The notes: generated by a model from the sequence alone, not told the origin. Positions 1-5,680 are shown, counted from the stretch's first letter. The stretch is 11,638 nucleotides of DNA from Acidimicrobiales bacterium (GCA_024641625.1 JAHECQ010000088.1:1-11638); one strand, 5' to 3'. Program-made: numbers and translations.

Positions 1-2
1 AC

Positions 3-119
3 CGCCTCGTCGGCATCCTCCACGGCTGCCTCCGACACCACACCGTCTACGACGAACACACCGCCTGGGCACACCGCATCAACCTTGCCGCTTGGCAACA
101 ACGGCCCGTGGGATGTCTA
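3..119 (+). pseudogene. IS110-family transposase, C-terminal remnant (5' end outside window)
   Basis: Frame 3 reads RLVGILHGCLRHHTVYDEH followed by TAWAHRINLAA, which resembles the extreme C-terminus of IS110-type (DEDD) transposases, where LVGILHGCL and YDE.TAWAH are typical. The gene enters from the left edge, so its catalytic and serine domains cannot be judged. The frame has no stop near the expected end: it stays open to 1244 through the antisense of the next gene, which argues that the IS end was lost or fused to host DNA around 105-119. The TAG visible at 118-120 is in another frame. The end given is the approximate end of resemblance. Family assignment is from motif memory on about 35 residues. 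Confidence 0.6.
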
Positions 120-1421
120 GACCGCCAGCGGGCGACCGGTCGGGCCGTGGCGGCGCACGATGAGGTAGGTGGCGGCTGTTGCAATGATGAGAGCGGCGCC
201 GAAGAGGGCGTTGCCGGTGTTGACCCCGCCATACCCCAGGAAGATGTAGAGCACACCGGCCGACAATCCGGCGATGGCACCGGAGCTGATCATGGCGAGG
301 TCACCCACGCCCTGGACGCCGACGCGCTGTTCGACCGGGAACTCGGCGACCAGCAGGCTGGACGCCGCGACCACACCGAACGACCATCCGAGCCCGATCA
401 GGAAGTTCCCCATGAAGACCCCGACGCGGCCTTCGGGTGGCGTGATGGCGGCCCACGCCGCGCCGGCTGTGCACAGGAGCCCAGCGGTGTAGAGCATCGG
501 GTATTGTCCGACCCGGTCGGTGAGCCAGCCCACGACCGGCGAGAACAGGTACATGCCCCAGATGTGGAACGCCATCATCCAACCGATGACTCCCTGCGAC
601 TGACCTCCCTCGTCCATGTGGAGAGGGGTGAGCGACATGACACCCACCATCGTCACCTGGCTGACGATCATTGCCCCTACGGCCAGTCGGGCCGCGGGAC
701 TGGCCATGATCAGAGACAGCGACTCCCGGATGCTCGGCCGGCCGCTCTCCGTCTGGGTTCTGCGTCCCAGTCCTCCGGACAGAACCAGCGGGTCGGGGCG
801 CAGCCGGGTCTCGACGATCGCTGCGGCGGTGAGGAACATCAATGCGGAGAGAAGGTAGGAACCGGCCCGGATCGGGAGACCGACGTCTTCACCGATGTCG
901 CTGGCCATACCCGACACCACCGAACCTGTCGTCGAGCCGATGGTGGTGGCCCACACGATGATGCTGATCGTTCGGCCGCGACGTTCAGGAGCAGCCAGAT
1001 CGGAGGCCGCGTAGCGGGTGGCCAGGTTGGCCGCGCTGCCGGCGCCGGCGCCGAGCACACCGAGGCAGAGCAGGAGATAGCTGCTGGTGATGACGGCCGT
1101 CAGCGCGATGGTTGCGCCGCCGGCCCCGATCAGGTAGCCCGTACGCAGGCCAGCCCGCCGGCCTCGCGAGCTCATGATGCGCGCCAACGGGAACGACACG
1201 ATCGCTGCGCCGAGGGACAGGCAAGCGGCGGCGACGGTAGCTAGGACCGTGGAGCCGGTGATGTCCTTGGCCAACAGGGCGGTGACGATGTAGGTCGCCA
1301 CCAGTCCGACGCCGCCCGAGGCCTGGCTCAACAGCAACGTGACGATGGTCCGTTTCTGAACTGCGGCGATATCGCCTACTGCACCAGCAACCGACTGCGA
1401 GTCCGACGCTTCGATACTCAT
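117..1421 (-). CDS. MFS transporter, 12 transmembrane helices
   Basis: A 434-residue protein with about twelve hydrophobic helices in two six-helix halves, the normal length for a major facilitator. A motif-A-like loop between TM2 and TM3 (RIMSSRGRRAGLR, residues about 81-93) has its degenerate counterpart in the second half (GWLTDRVGQYP). These match the MFS_1 drug/metabolite-proton antiporter type; the substrate is unknown. I start at the ATG at 1421 because the 25 residues in front (frame open to 1496) are Arg/Pro/Cys-rich and unlike a transporter N-terminus; the N-tail from MSIEAS is short and polar before TM1. A weak CAGACT lies 7 nt upstream, so the start may be leaderless. The stop at 117-119 lies at the junction with the IS110 remnant, so the last few residues may derive from the insertion. 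The toxin gene lies 127 nt upstream on the same strand. Confidence 0.85.
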   Translation of the reverse strand: MSIEASDSQSVAGAVGDIAAVQKRTIVTLLLSQASGGVGLVATYIVTALLAKDITGSTVLATVAAACLSLGAAIVSFPLARIMSSRGRRAGLRTGYLIGAGGATIALTAVITSSYLLLCLGVLGAGAGSAANLATRYAASDLAAPERRGRTISIIVWATTIGSTTGSVVSGMASDIGEDVGLPIRAGSYLLSALMFLTAAAIVETRLRPDPLVLSGGLGRRTQTESGRPSIRESLSLIMASPAARLAVGAMIVSQVTMVGVMSLTPLHMDEGGQSQGVIGWMMAFHIWGMYLFSPVVGWLTDRVGQYPMLYTAGLLCTAGAAWAAITPPEGRVGVFMGNFLIGLGWSFGVVAASSLLVAEFPVEQRVGVQGVGDLAMISSGAIAGLSAGVLYIFLGYGGVNTGNALFGAALIIATAATYLIVRRHGPTGRPLAV

Positions 1422-1548
1422 GCGTGTGAGTCTGCACCATGAACTGGGGCAGCGACGAGTTGACGGTCGATGCCCGGCGACGTTGCCAGTGACCACTCAA
1501 TCCCGAGCGCGACCTCCGCTGACGGGGGCAGGTGCAGGCCGGCGCGGG

Positions 1549-1857
1549 TCAGCCCCAGGCGAGGTCGATGTCGATCGAGACGAGCTCGACGGCGCCATCA
1601 GGCGCGAGCTGGCCGACAACGTTGAGCGGCCGAACGAGCATGCCGCTGGTGAGCAGCACCCGGTAGTCGCTGCGATCTGGGATCAACTCGGGTAGATCGT
1701 CGAACTGCTCAGCGAATCGATCGATGATGCGCAACAGCTCGATCGTCTGAAAGTCCGTAGTCGACGGTTCGCCATTCGGTCCGCGCTCTGGACCCAGCTG
1801 GCGATCGAGATCCTCGAAGAACCCGGACGTCGCCCGGACCTGACGCCGATCGGTCAA
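1549..1857 (-). CDS. ParE/RelE-like type II toxin
   Basis: A 102-residue protein of the size of ParE/RelE ribonuclease/gyrase-toxin folds. It begins with a basic strand (RRQVRATSGFFEDLDRQL), has an amphipathic helix (LLRIIDRFAEQFDDLPEL), then a run of beta strands (DYRVLLTSGMLVRPLNVVG, AVELVSIDID). That helix-then-sheet order with a central YRVLL strand is what such toxins show, but I cannot name a catalytic residue. The start is TTG at 1857, which overlaps the TGA stop of the preceding 59-residue gene (TTGA), so translation is probably coupled. The overlap and gene order (small antitoxin first) support a toxin-antitoxin operon. Alternative: an unrelated small conserved protein. Function is inferred from architecture, not from a match. 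Confidence 0.6.
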   Translation of the reverse strand: MTDRRQVRATSGFFEDLDRQLGPERGPNGEPSTTDFQTIELLRIIDRFAEQFDDLPELIPDRSDYRVLLTSGMLVRPLNVVGQLAPDGAVELVSIDIDLAWG

Positions 1858-2033
1858 GACCGCTGGGTCGGCTCGGTCTCCTCGATCCGACGAAGGATTC
1901 GGTCACGGGTACGGGCCAACAGCTCCTGAGGAGCGTCGACGGTATCCCAGATGATGCCGGACTCGAAGATGGCGTCGACCTCAGCCGGGTCCATCGCCTC
2001 GAGCTCGCCCGCGGTCCACACCTTCCGGATCAT
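1854..2033 (-). CDS. Candidate antitoxin (59 aa) of the adjacent toxin
   Basis: A complete 59-residue ORF on the minus strand from ATG at 2033 to TGA at 1854-1856. It starts MIRKVWTAGELEAMDPAEVD and is helical throughout, with a charged C-terminal helix (ELLARTRDRILRRIEET). It is very rich in Glu/Asp early and Arg late, as expected of a small antitoxin that wraps its toxin. Its stop overlaps the TTG start of the toxin by four bases. A TAGTCT hexamer sits 6 nt before the ATG and a perfect 21-bp palindrome lies just upstream, consistent with a leaderless, autoregulated promoter. Third codon positions are strongly G/C. I do not recognise a named antitoxin family; the assignment rests on position, size and overlap. 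Confidence 0.65.
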   Translation of the reverse strand: MIRKVWTAGELEAMDPAEVDAIFESGIIWDTVDAPQELLARTRDRILRRIEETEPTQRS

Positions 2034-2039
2034 GACCCC

Positions 2040-2045
2040 AGACTA
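2040..2045 (-). promoter_or_regulatory. -10 element (TAGTCT) of the toxin-antitoxin operon, leaderless
   Basis: TAGTCT lies 6 nt upstream of the antitoxin ATG (spacer GGGGTC), so transcription would start at or next to the start codon. No Shine-Dalgarno is needed or seen. No good -35 is visible, but the region where it should be overlaps the palindrome at 2066-2086. Confidence 0.5.
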
Positions 2046-2065
2046 CTCGCCGCGTCTGACGTCGA

Positions 2066-2086
2066 CGGCGGTTCCGAGAACCGCCG
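2066..2086. promoter_or_regulatory. Perfect 21-bp palindrome, candidate operator
   Basis: Arms CGGCGGTTC and GAACCGCCG (9 bp each, perfect) are separated by CGA. The site lies 33 bp upstream of the antitoxin start and touches the expected -35 region. Type II toxin-antitoxin operons are usually repressed by the antitoxin or complex binding such palindromes. It could instead be a hairpin terminator of a lost gene, though no T-run follows on either strand. Confidence 0.5.
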
Positions 2087-2175
2087 AGGCCGACTCTCGA
2101 TCGTCCCGAGGGTTTCCGATGGTGTCGACCGGGCGAAACGCCGGGCCCAACTCGCCCACCCAGCGGCGAGCGCGA

Positions 2176-2351
2176 TCACCCGGCCGGCTGGAACTGCACC
2201 GCCTCGGGATTGAACCGCGTGATCACGCCCACCGAGTCGCTGAGGTCGAACTTGTCCGGCCCTCTCGAAGCTTCACTCACGGCGGTGATCTCGATCGGGC
2301 CGAGGTGTGGGTGCCCGGAACTCGGACGTGGACGTTGACCAGGGCAAACAC
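2176..2351 (-). pseudogene. Small gene of unknown function with a probable one-base deletion
   Basis: The minus strand shows AGGA, 7 nt, then GTG at 2351, reading MFALVNVHVRVPG and then T. If one C is restored in the ACCCAC run (near 2313-2318), the text continues TPHLGPIEITAV, then FDLSDSVGVITRFNPEAVQF, to a TGA at 2176-2178: about 58 residues with strongly G/C third positions. Without the correction the first frame ends 20 codons later in low-quality sequence. Strand-like segments suggest a real beta-rich protein or the C-terminus of one. Its 5' end abuts the transposase remnant, so it may be the tail of a gene interrupted by the IS. I do not recognise the family. Confidence 0.4.
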
Positions 2352-2369
2352 CGGCCGATCCTGAAGGGT

Positions 2370-2762
2370 GTGTATCGCATCTTGGACCGCTTCCTCGCGT
2401 CGTTGGCCCGCATCGCCGTACAGTCCGGCCGCTCCAGAGACATCGAGATCATCGTCTTGCGCCACCAACTCGCCCTACTCCGCCGCCAGCACAAGCGGCC
2501 CGCACTCACCGACGGCGACCGATCGTTACTCGGAGCCCTCGCCCAAGCACTCCCCCGACCACACCGCCAAGGCTGGCTCGTCACCCCCGACACCCTGCTC
2601 CGGCGGCACCGCCGACACATCGCCCGACACTGGACCCAACCACCCCAGACCCCGGGAAGGCCATCGACCGGGGCCGAAATTCGCAGGCTCATCATCAACA
2701 TGGCGACCCAGAACCTGACGGGGTCGATCGTAGGGCGGTGTCATGCGAGGATGGAGCGATGA
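2370..2762 (+). pseudogene. IS3/integrase-type transposase, N-terminal remnant
   Basis: From a GTG at 2370 (AAGGG just upstream) the frame encodes the N-terminal region of integrase-core transposases: SRDIEIIVLRHQLALLRRQ, then RPALTDGDRSLLGALAQALP, VTPDTLLRRH and GRPSTGAEIRRLIINMATQN. Members of this group run to about 330-380 residues and continue into WGYRRI and the DDE catalytic core; here the resemblance ends after about residue 117 (near 2720) and the frame closes at 2762, so the whole catalytic domain is missing. The frame's TGA overlaps the ATG of the downstream hydrolase (ATGA). An in-frame start at 2307 exists but the extra 21 residues are not transposase-like. The remnant cannot transpose by itself. 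Confidence 0.75.
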
Positions 2763-3634
2763 CCGATCTGACCCTTCTTCGCGGCGAGACAAGCCTCGCG
2801 GCCTCGGTGTACGGAAACCCCGACGATCCCGCTGTGCTGCTTATCCACGGCCTGTCCGGGAGTCGCGACACGTGGGAGGAAGCCGTGGACCGCCTGCGCC
2901 ATCGCTACCAAGTCTGGACCCTCGATCTGCGGGGTCACGGTCACTCCGACCGGGCCGACAGCTATCTGATCGATGACTATGTCTCCGACGCTGAAGCCAT
3001 CCTCGACGTGATCGGACGGTCGACGGTGGTTGCCGGTCACTCGCTCGGTGCCGTCGTGGCGGGTGCACTGGGCCAAGCGCCACATCCCCTGGTTCGCGCC
3101 GTGCTTCTGGAGGACCCGCCTTGGTACCTGGGCGAGCAGGATGAATGGGACAAGGGTCTGTACAAGACGATCTTCCCGATGATTCGTTCCCAGCAGGTCG
3201 AGATGCAGACCGCGGGGGCATCGCTCACCGACTGGGTGCAGGCAGTCGCAACGGCCCCATCACCCAAGGGCCGCACCGCGGCTGACCACGTTCAGGCCCG
3301 GCACATCCTGTGCTCGGCCTCGGCTCGCATGCGCCACGACCCTCGAGCATGGGATACGTCGATAGACCAGACCCTGCTCGCAAGCCATCGACCCGACACT
3401 CCCATCCAGATCCCGGTCACCGTCATCCAGGCGGATGCGCAACTCGGGCCAGCCTTCCTGCCCGGCCACAACGACCGCTTCCTGGCCACCAACCCAAACG
3501 CAGACATCATGCTCTACGAGGGTGCGACCCATCTGATCCACGCCGGCATAGAACACGCCGACCGCTTCCTCGGCGATCTGGACGCCTTCGTCTCAGCCCA
3601 CGCTCAGGACCAGAGTCGACACGACCGACCCTGA
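2759..3634 (+). CDS. Alpha/beta hydrolase
   Basis: A 291-residue protein of standard single-domain alpha/beta-hydrolase length. Visible landmarks are the oxyanion-hole HG at 30-31 (LLIHGLSGS), the strand-4 motif RGHGHSD at 58-64, the nucleophile elbow GHSLG at 93-97 (Ser95), a candidate acid Asp226 in VIQADAQLG, and the catalytic His at 258 or 261 in GATHLIHAG. No signal peptide, so cytoplasmic. Substrate unknown; this subgroup includes lipases, esterases, lactonases and C-C hydrolases. I chose ATG 2759 (GCGAGG and GGAG upstream) over the in-frame 2738 start because it begins at MTDLTLLRGET, a usual N-terminus. It lies directly behind the truncated transposase and is the only intact plus-strand gene of the left region. 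Confidence 0.88.
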   Translation: MTDLTLLRGETSLAASVYGNPDDPAVLLIHGLSGSRDTWEEAVDRLRHRYQVWTLDLRGHGHSDRADSYLIDDYVSDAEAILDVIGRSTVVAGHSLGAVVAGALGQAPHPLVRAVLLEDPPWYLGEQDEWDKGLYKTIFPMIRSQQVEMQTAGASLTDWVQAVATAPSPKGRTAADHVQARHILCSASARMRHDPRAWDTSIDQTLLASHRPDTPIQIPVTVIQADAQLGPAFLPGHNDRFLATNPNADIMLYEGATHLIHAGIEHADRFLGDLDAFVSAHAQDQSRHDRP

Positions 3635-3856
3635 AATGACTTCGAGTCGTCCCGTCGTCGGCGCTTCTGGCCCTAGCCGCCACTCGGGCTCGAACATCAC
3701 ACACTCCTGACCCACACTCCTCCCGGCAGAATGGGATGTGTCGCGGGTCGTGGTGGGCGGGTACGTCTTCAGCGATGTAGAGCGTCGGCGAGTGGAGGCC
3801 GCCCACCCGTGAGGCGGCGCGGCTCGTCTGTGGTGATGAGACGAAAGGAGACGGCT

Positions 3857-3979
3857 ATGAGCTCTTCGCGCGACGACAGCGTGAATCATTCGAACCACTG
3901 ACTGGCGTCCCCCGAGCGAGTCCGATAGGACCTCGACCTCGAGGCCGGCCGCTTCGACGAAACCGTGGCGCACGGCTGA
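3857..3979 (+). pseudogene. Micro-ORF with strong RBS and two in-frame stops
   Basis: A textbook Shine-Dalgarno (GAAAGGAG, 6 nt before the ATG) precedes MSSSRDDSVNHSNH and a TGA at 3899-3901. The same frame then reads LASPERVR, a TAG at 3926-3928, and DLDLEAGRFDETVAHG before TGA at 3977-3979. Third positions stay mostly G/C across both stops, so this looks like a 40-residue gene broken by two nonsense changes (TGG or CGA to TGA, CAG or GAG to TAG). A 6-bp hairpin (3824-3829 with 3839-3844) stands just in front of the RBS. Alternatively it is a 14-residue leader peptide followed by chance. The minus strand is also open here, which lowers confidence. Confidence 0.35.
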
Positions 3980-4000
3980 CGCGCTCAGGATCCCGGACTC

Positions 4001-4035
4001 GCCAGCCGCCAGCCGCCAGCCGCCAGCCGCCAGCC
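4001..4035. repeat. 7-bp tandem repeat, 5 perfect copies
   Basis: Five exact head-to-tail copies of GCCAGCC. The unit is not a multiple of three and lies outside any supported gene. Such short tracts change copy number by slippage and are candidate strain-typing loci. Confidence 0.9.
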
Positions 4036-4042
4036 CACGAAA

Positions 4043-4250
4043 TCAGGGCGTGTTCACCCAGACACAGTCATAGTTCGCGGCATTCGACTCCTTGTCGAAG
4101 TCCGTCCCGTTCCCATCCGAGCCGGGCTGACCAGTGTGCACGTGCTCGTGAAAGGCGTGTCCACCCTCGTGCCACTGGATGCCCACGGGGGACCATCACG
4201 GGCTTCTGCCAGTAGCACCACAGTGGCATCACCTCGATTCGAGCGGTCAT
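4043..4250 (-). pseudogene. Small gene of unknown function with a one-base frameshift in a C run
   Basis: On the minus strand AAGGGGG (4258-4264) lies 7 nt before the ATG at 4250, which reads MTARIEVMPLWCYWQKPVMV. At a run of five C (4187-4191) the frame degrades; removing one C gives PVGIQWHEGGHAFHEHVHTG, then QPGSDGNGTDFDKESNAANY and DCVWVNTP to the TGA at 4043-4045. The corrected protein has 68 residues with high G/C third positions on both sides of the shift, Trp/Tyr/His rich, with an HEGGHAFHEHVH cluster that could bind metal. I recognise no family. It lies just beyond the 3' end of the tRNA-Ser gene. The shift may be a real mutation or a sequencing error in a homopolymer. Confidence 0.5.
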
Positions 4251-4309
4251 CCCGCCACCCCCTTGCGCCGAGCCCGTCGGCTCGATGTGCCACTCCAGCA
4301 AGGGTCACT

Positions 4310-4399
4310 TGGCGGAGAGAGGGGGATTCGAACCCCCGGAACCCTTGCGGGTTCAACGGTTTTCAAGACCGACGCAATCGTCCACTCTGCCATCTCTCC
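4310..4399 (-). tRNA. tRNA-Ser(UGA)
   Basis: A 90-nt class II tRNA on the minus strand. The acceptor stem GGAGAGA (4393-4399) pairs with TCTCTCC (4314-4320), followed by discriminator G and an encoded CCA (4310-4312). The anticodon loop CTTGAAA gives anticodon UGA. The long variable arm (AACCCGCAAGGGTT) and T-loop GTTCGAATCCCC are typical for serine. It reads UCA and UCG/UCU codons. Its 3' end is the boundary of the decayed left region. Confidence 0.96.
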
Positions 4400-4406
4400 G
4401 CCCAGG

Positions 4407-4412
4407 AGACTA
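4407..4412 (-). promoter_or_regulatory. -10 element (TAGTCT) of tRNA-Ser(UGA)
   Basis: TAGTCT ends 7 nt before the mature 5' end of the tRNA, so the primary transcript would start almost at the mature end with little or no leader for RNase P to remove. No convincing -35 was found. Confidence 0.4.
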
Positions 4413-4500
4413 TCGGTTCAACCACCGTCGTGACGTCCCGAAACAGCCGCGCCCAAGCTGCCGCGCCGAAACACCCGGCAAATCGGTGCACGATAGGGGG

Positions 4501-4752
4501 ATGGCATCGTTCCTCGTCCTGATCTTGCGGCTCGCGGTGTATGTGTTCATCGCGCGGGCGTTGCTGAGCTGGTTTCGCATTCGTCCCGGCAACCCACTCT
4601 TTCCGTTGGTCGACGCCATCAATCGCGGCACCGAGCCCATCCTCAGCCCGATACGACGCGTGCTGCCGTCAATGGGTGGACTCGACCTATCGGTGTTCGT
4701 CGTGATCATCGGCATTCAAGTGATCCTCATCCCCCTTGCCGCCAATCTCTGA
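4501..4752 (+). CDS. yggT: YggT family membrane protein
   Basis: An 83-residue protein with one YggT unit: a first membrane helix (FLVLILRLAVYVFIARALL, about 4-22) followed by SWFRIRPGNP, the conserved TEPILSPIRRVLP segment (44-56), a GGLDLS turn, and a second helix (about 63-80). YggT proteins are integral membrane proteins found near cell-division and osmotic-tolerance genes; the biochemical role is not settled. I start at ATG 4501, directly after AGGGGG; a longer open frame from 4285 would read through the tRNA gene on the opposite strand and is spurious. CACGAT 6 nt upstream is a weak leaderless -10 candidate. No sepF or divIVA neighbour is present in this window. Confidence 0.9.
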   Translation: MASFLVLILRLAVYVFIARALLSWFRIRPGNPLFPLVDAINRGTEPILSPIRRVLPSMGGLDLSVFVVIIGIQVILIPLAANL

Positions 4753-4781
4753 GGATGATTGGGACTCGTGCTGACGTTGGC

Positions 4782-4808
4782 CTCGCCCTCTGATCGGCCG
4801 AGGGCGGG
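4782..4808. terminator. Bidirectional hairpin terminator between convergent genes
   Basis: CGCCCTC (4784-4790) pairs with GAGGGCG (4800-4806), extended outward by a T-G and a C-G pair, around a 9-nt loop. It lies between the stop of yggT (plus) and the stop of the maleylpyruvate-isomerase-type gene (minus), where a shared terminator is expected. No long T-run, as is common in high-GC actinobacteria. Confidence 0.6.
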
Positions 4809-4821
4809 ACGATGAGCGCTC

Positions 4822-5538
4822 CTATTCGGTGACGTCGTACTCGGGCAATCCGTACGGGGACACCACGGCCAGGTAGGGCGTTGGATCACCGGTCCATGCC
4901 ATCGTCGACACTTGGGCGACGCTGCGGCGGCCACTGAAGGCCCGAAGCAGCTCGAATGCGGATCCGCTCAGGCTCGCCACGACCGGACCGTCCCCCGACT
5001 GCCAGGCCTGCACGCCGGCTTCAACCCGCACGATCGGCAACCCGGCCGCGGCCACCCGGTCACAGAAGAACGGACCGTAGCGAAGCAGGCCGGTCCGCAC
5101 CGCAGGAGCGTCCCGACCCTCTCGGCGCCCGAGTGCGCCCAGGACATCGTGGTAGTGGGTGACCAGATCAGCGGTAAGCCGTACGGCCAGGAAGGGATCG
5201 TCGGTGAATCGGCGGTCGATGGCCTCGGCCATCTCGAACCATGCTTCGCTGACGGCTCCCACACTCAGCGCCCGGCGCTCGTCCACCTGAACCGCGGTCC
5301 AGGCGTCCGAACCGACCCCATCGAGCCTTCCCGCGAGAAAGTCAGCGTTGATTCCCACCACATGAGCCAGCACATCGGCGATCGTCCAGTCCGGACACTG
5401 TGGCACGACCACACGAGTCTCCTCGTCCGACAGTCCACCGACGAGGCGGGAGAACGACGAACGAAGCTCGGCATAGACGACCGATGGAGGCGGATCGCCT
5501 GCGACGGTGAACGCATCAGTCGGAGTAGGGAGAGTCAC
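4822..5538 (-). CDS. Maleylpyruvate isomerase N-terminal-domain / DinB-like protein
   Basis: A 238-residue protein of the actinobacterial MDMPI (mycothiol-dependent maleylpyruvate isomerase N-terminal, DinB-like four-helix) superfamily. The pattern CPDWTIADVLAHVVG (about 48-62, metal-ligand candidate His59) and DLVTHYHDVLGALGR (about 124-138, His128) matches the two histidine-bearing helices, and the C-terminal part (SGSAFELLRAFSGRRS) matches the usual GxxxELLxxxxGR segment. Such proteins are thiol-dependent enzymes; most paralogues have unknown substrates. I start at GTG 5538 because TAGGTT lies 7 nt upstream, a leaderless layout; the in-frame TTG at 5556 would put the promoter inside the gene. 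Faces yggT and shares its terminator. Confidence 0.82.
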   Translation of the reverse strand: MTLPTPTDAFTVAGDPPPSVVYAELRSSFSRLVGGLSDEETRVVVPQCPDWTIADVLAHVVGINADFLAGRLDGVGSDAWTAVQVDERRALSVGAVSEAWFEMAEAIDRRFTDDPFLAVRLTADLVTHYHDVLGALGRREGRDAPAVRTGLLRYGPFFCDRVAAAGLPIVRVEAGVQAWQSGDGPVVASLSGSAFELLRAFSGRRSVAQVSTMAWTGDPTPYLAVVSPYGLPEYDVTE

Positions 5539-5545
5539 GCCGATC

Positions 5546-5551
5546 AACCTA
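5546..5551 (-). promoter_or_regulatory. -10 element (TAGGTT), leaderless promoter of the MDMPI-type gene
   Basis: TAGGTT is followed by exactly 7 nt (GATCGGC) and the GTG start. This decides the start codon. It is back to back with the tRNA-Ser(GCU) promoter on the other strand. Confidence 0.6.
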
Positions 5552-5574
5552 ACCAATTCGCGATCGATCTTCGC

Positions 5575-5580
5575 TACAAT
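5575..5580 (+). promoter_or_regulatory. -10 element (TACAAT) of tRNA-Ser(GCU)
   Basis: TACAAT, close to consensus TATAAT, lies 11 nt before the mature tRNA 5' end. Its upstream region overlaps the divergent promoter at 5546-5551. Confidence 0.5.
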
Positions 5581-5591
5581 CCCAACGCCAT

Positions 5592-5680
5592 GGAGAGGTG
5601 ACAGAGTACGGTCGATTGTGCCTCCCTGCTAAGGAGGTGTCTGCGTAAGTGGACCGTGGGTTCAAATCCCACCCTCTCCG
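5592..5680 (+). tRNA. tRNA-Ser(GCU)
   Basis: An 89-nt class II tRNA. Acceptor GGAGAGG (5592-5598) pairs with CCTCTCC (5673-5679), discriminator G5680. The anticodon stem CCTCC/GGAGG closes the loop CTGCTAA, anticodon GCU, decoding AGC/AGU. A long variable arm and T-arm GTGGGTTCAAATCCCAC are present. The CCA end is not encoded (CTC follows), unlike the UGA tRNA nearby, so a CCA-adding enzyme is required. Confidence 0.96.

Larger units (their letters stand above)
3635..4309. other. Stretch without an intact gene
   Basis: About 675 bases between the hydrolase and tRNA-Ser(UGA). Long open frames here have poor composition (Arg/Ser/Pro/His runs) and look like chance. What can be supported is listed separately: a hairpin and micro-ORF at 3824-3979, a tandem repeat at 4001-4035, and a frameshifted small gene at 4043-4250. 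No integrase or clear attachment repeat was seen. Confidence 0.6.

Noticed and set aside
108..1244. Long plus-strand open frame (378 codons)
   Set aside because: It is antisense to the MFS gene; composition is Arg/His/Asp/Gly-rich without folds. Only its extension to the left edge is transposase-like.
2129..2144. CCGGGCG-AAA-CGCCGG hairpin
   Set aside because: Stem needs a bulge and no T-run follows; could terminate the broken gene at 2176, but too weak to list.
3593..3697. Minus-strand 34-codon ORF with AGGAG before ATG 3697
   Set aside because: It overlaps the 3' end of the hydrolase antisense and has no independent support.
4001..4035. CRISPR-like repeat
   Set aside because: Unit is only 7 bp with no spacers and no cas genes.
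1..4309. Direct repeat of the tRNA-Ser 3' end (attachment site)
   Set aside because: I found no second copy of the tRNA end in the window; a partner would have to lie further left.
4285..4500. N-terminal extension of yggT
   Set aside because: It would translate the antisense of tRNA-Ser(UGA); the YggT family begins at 4501.
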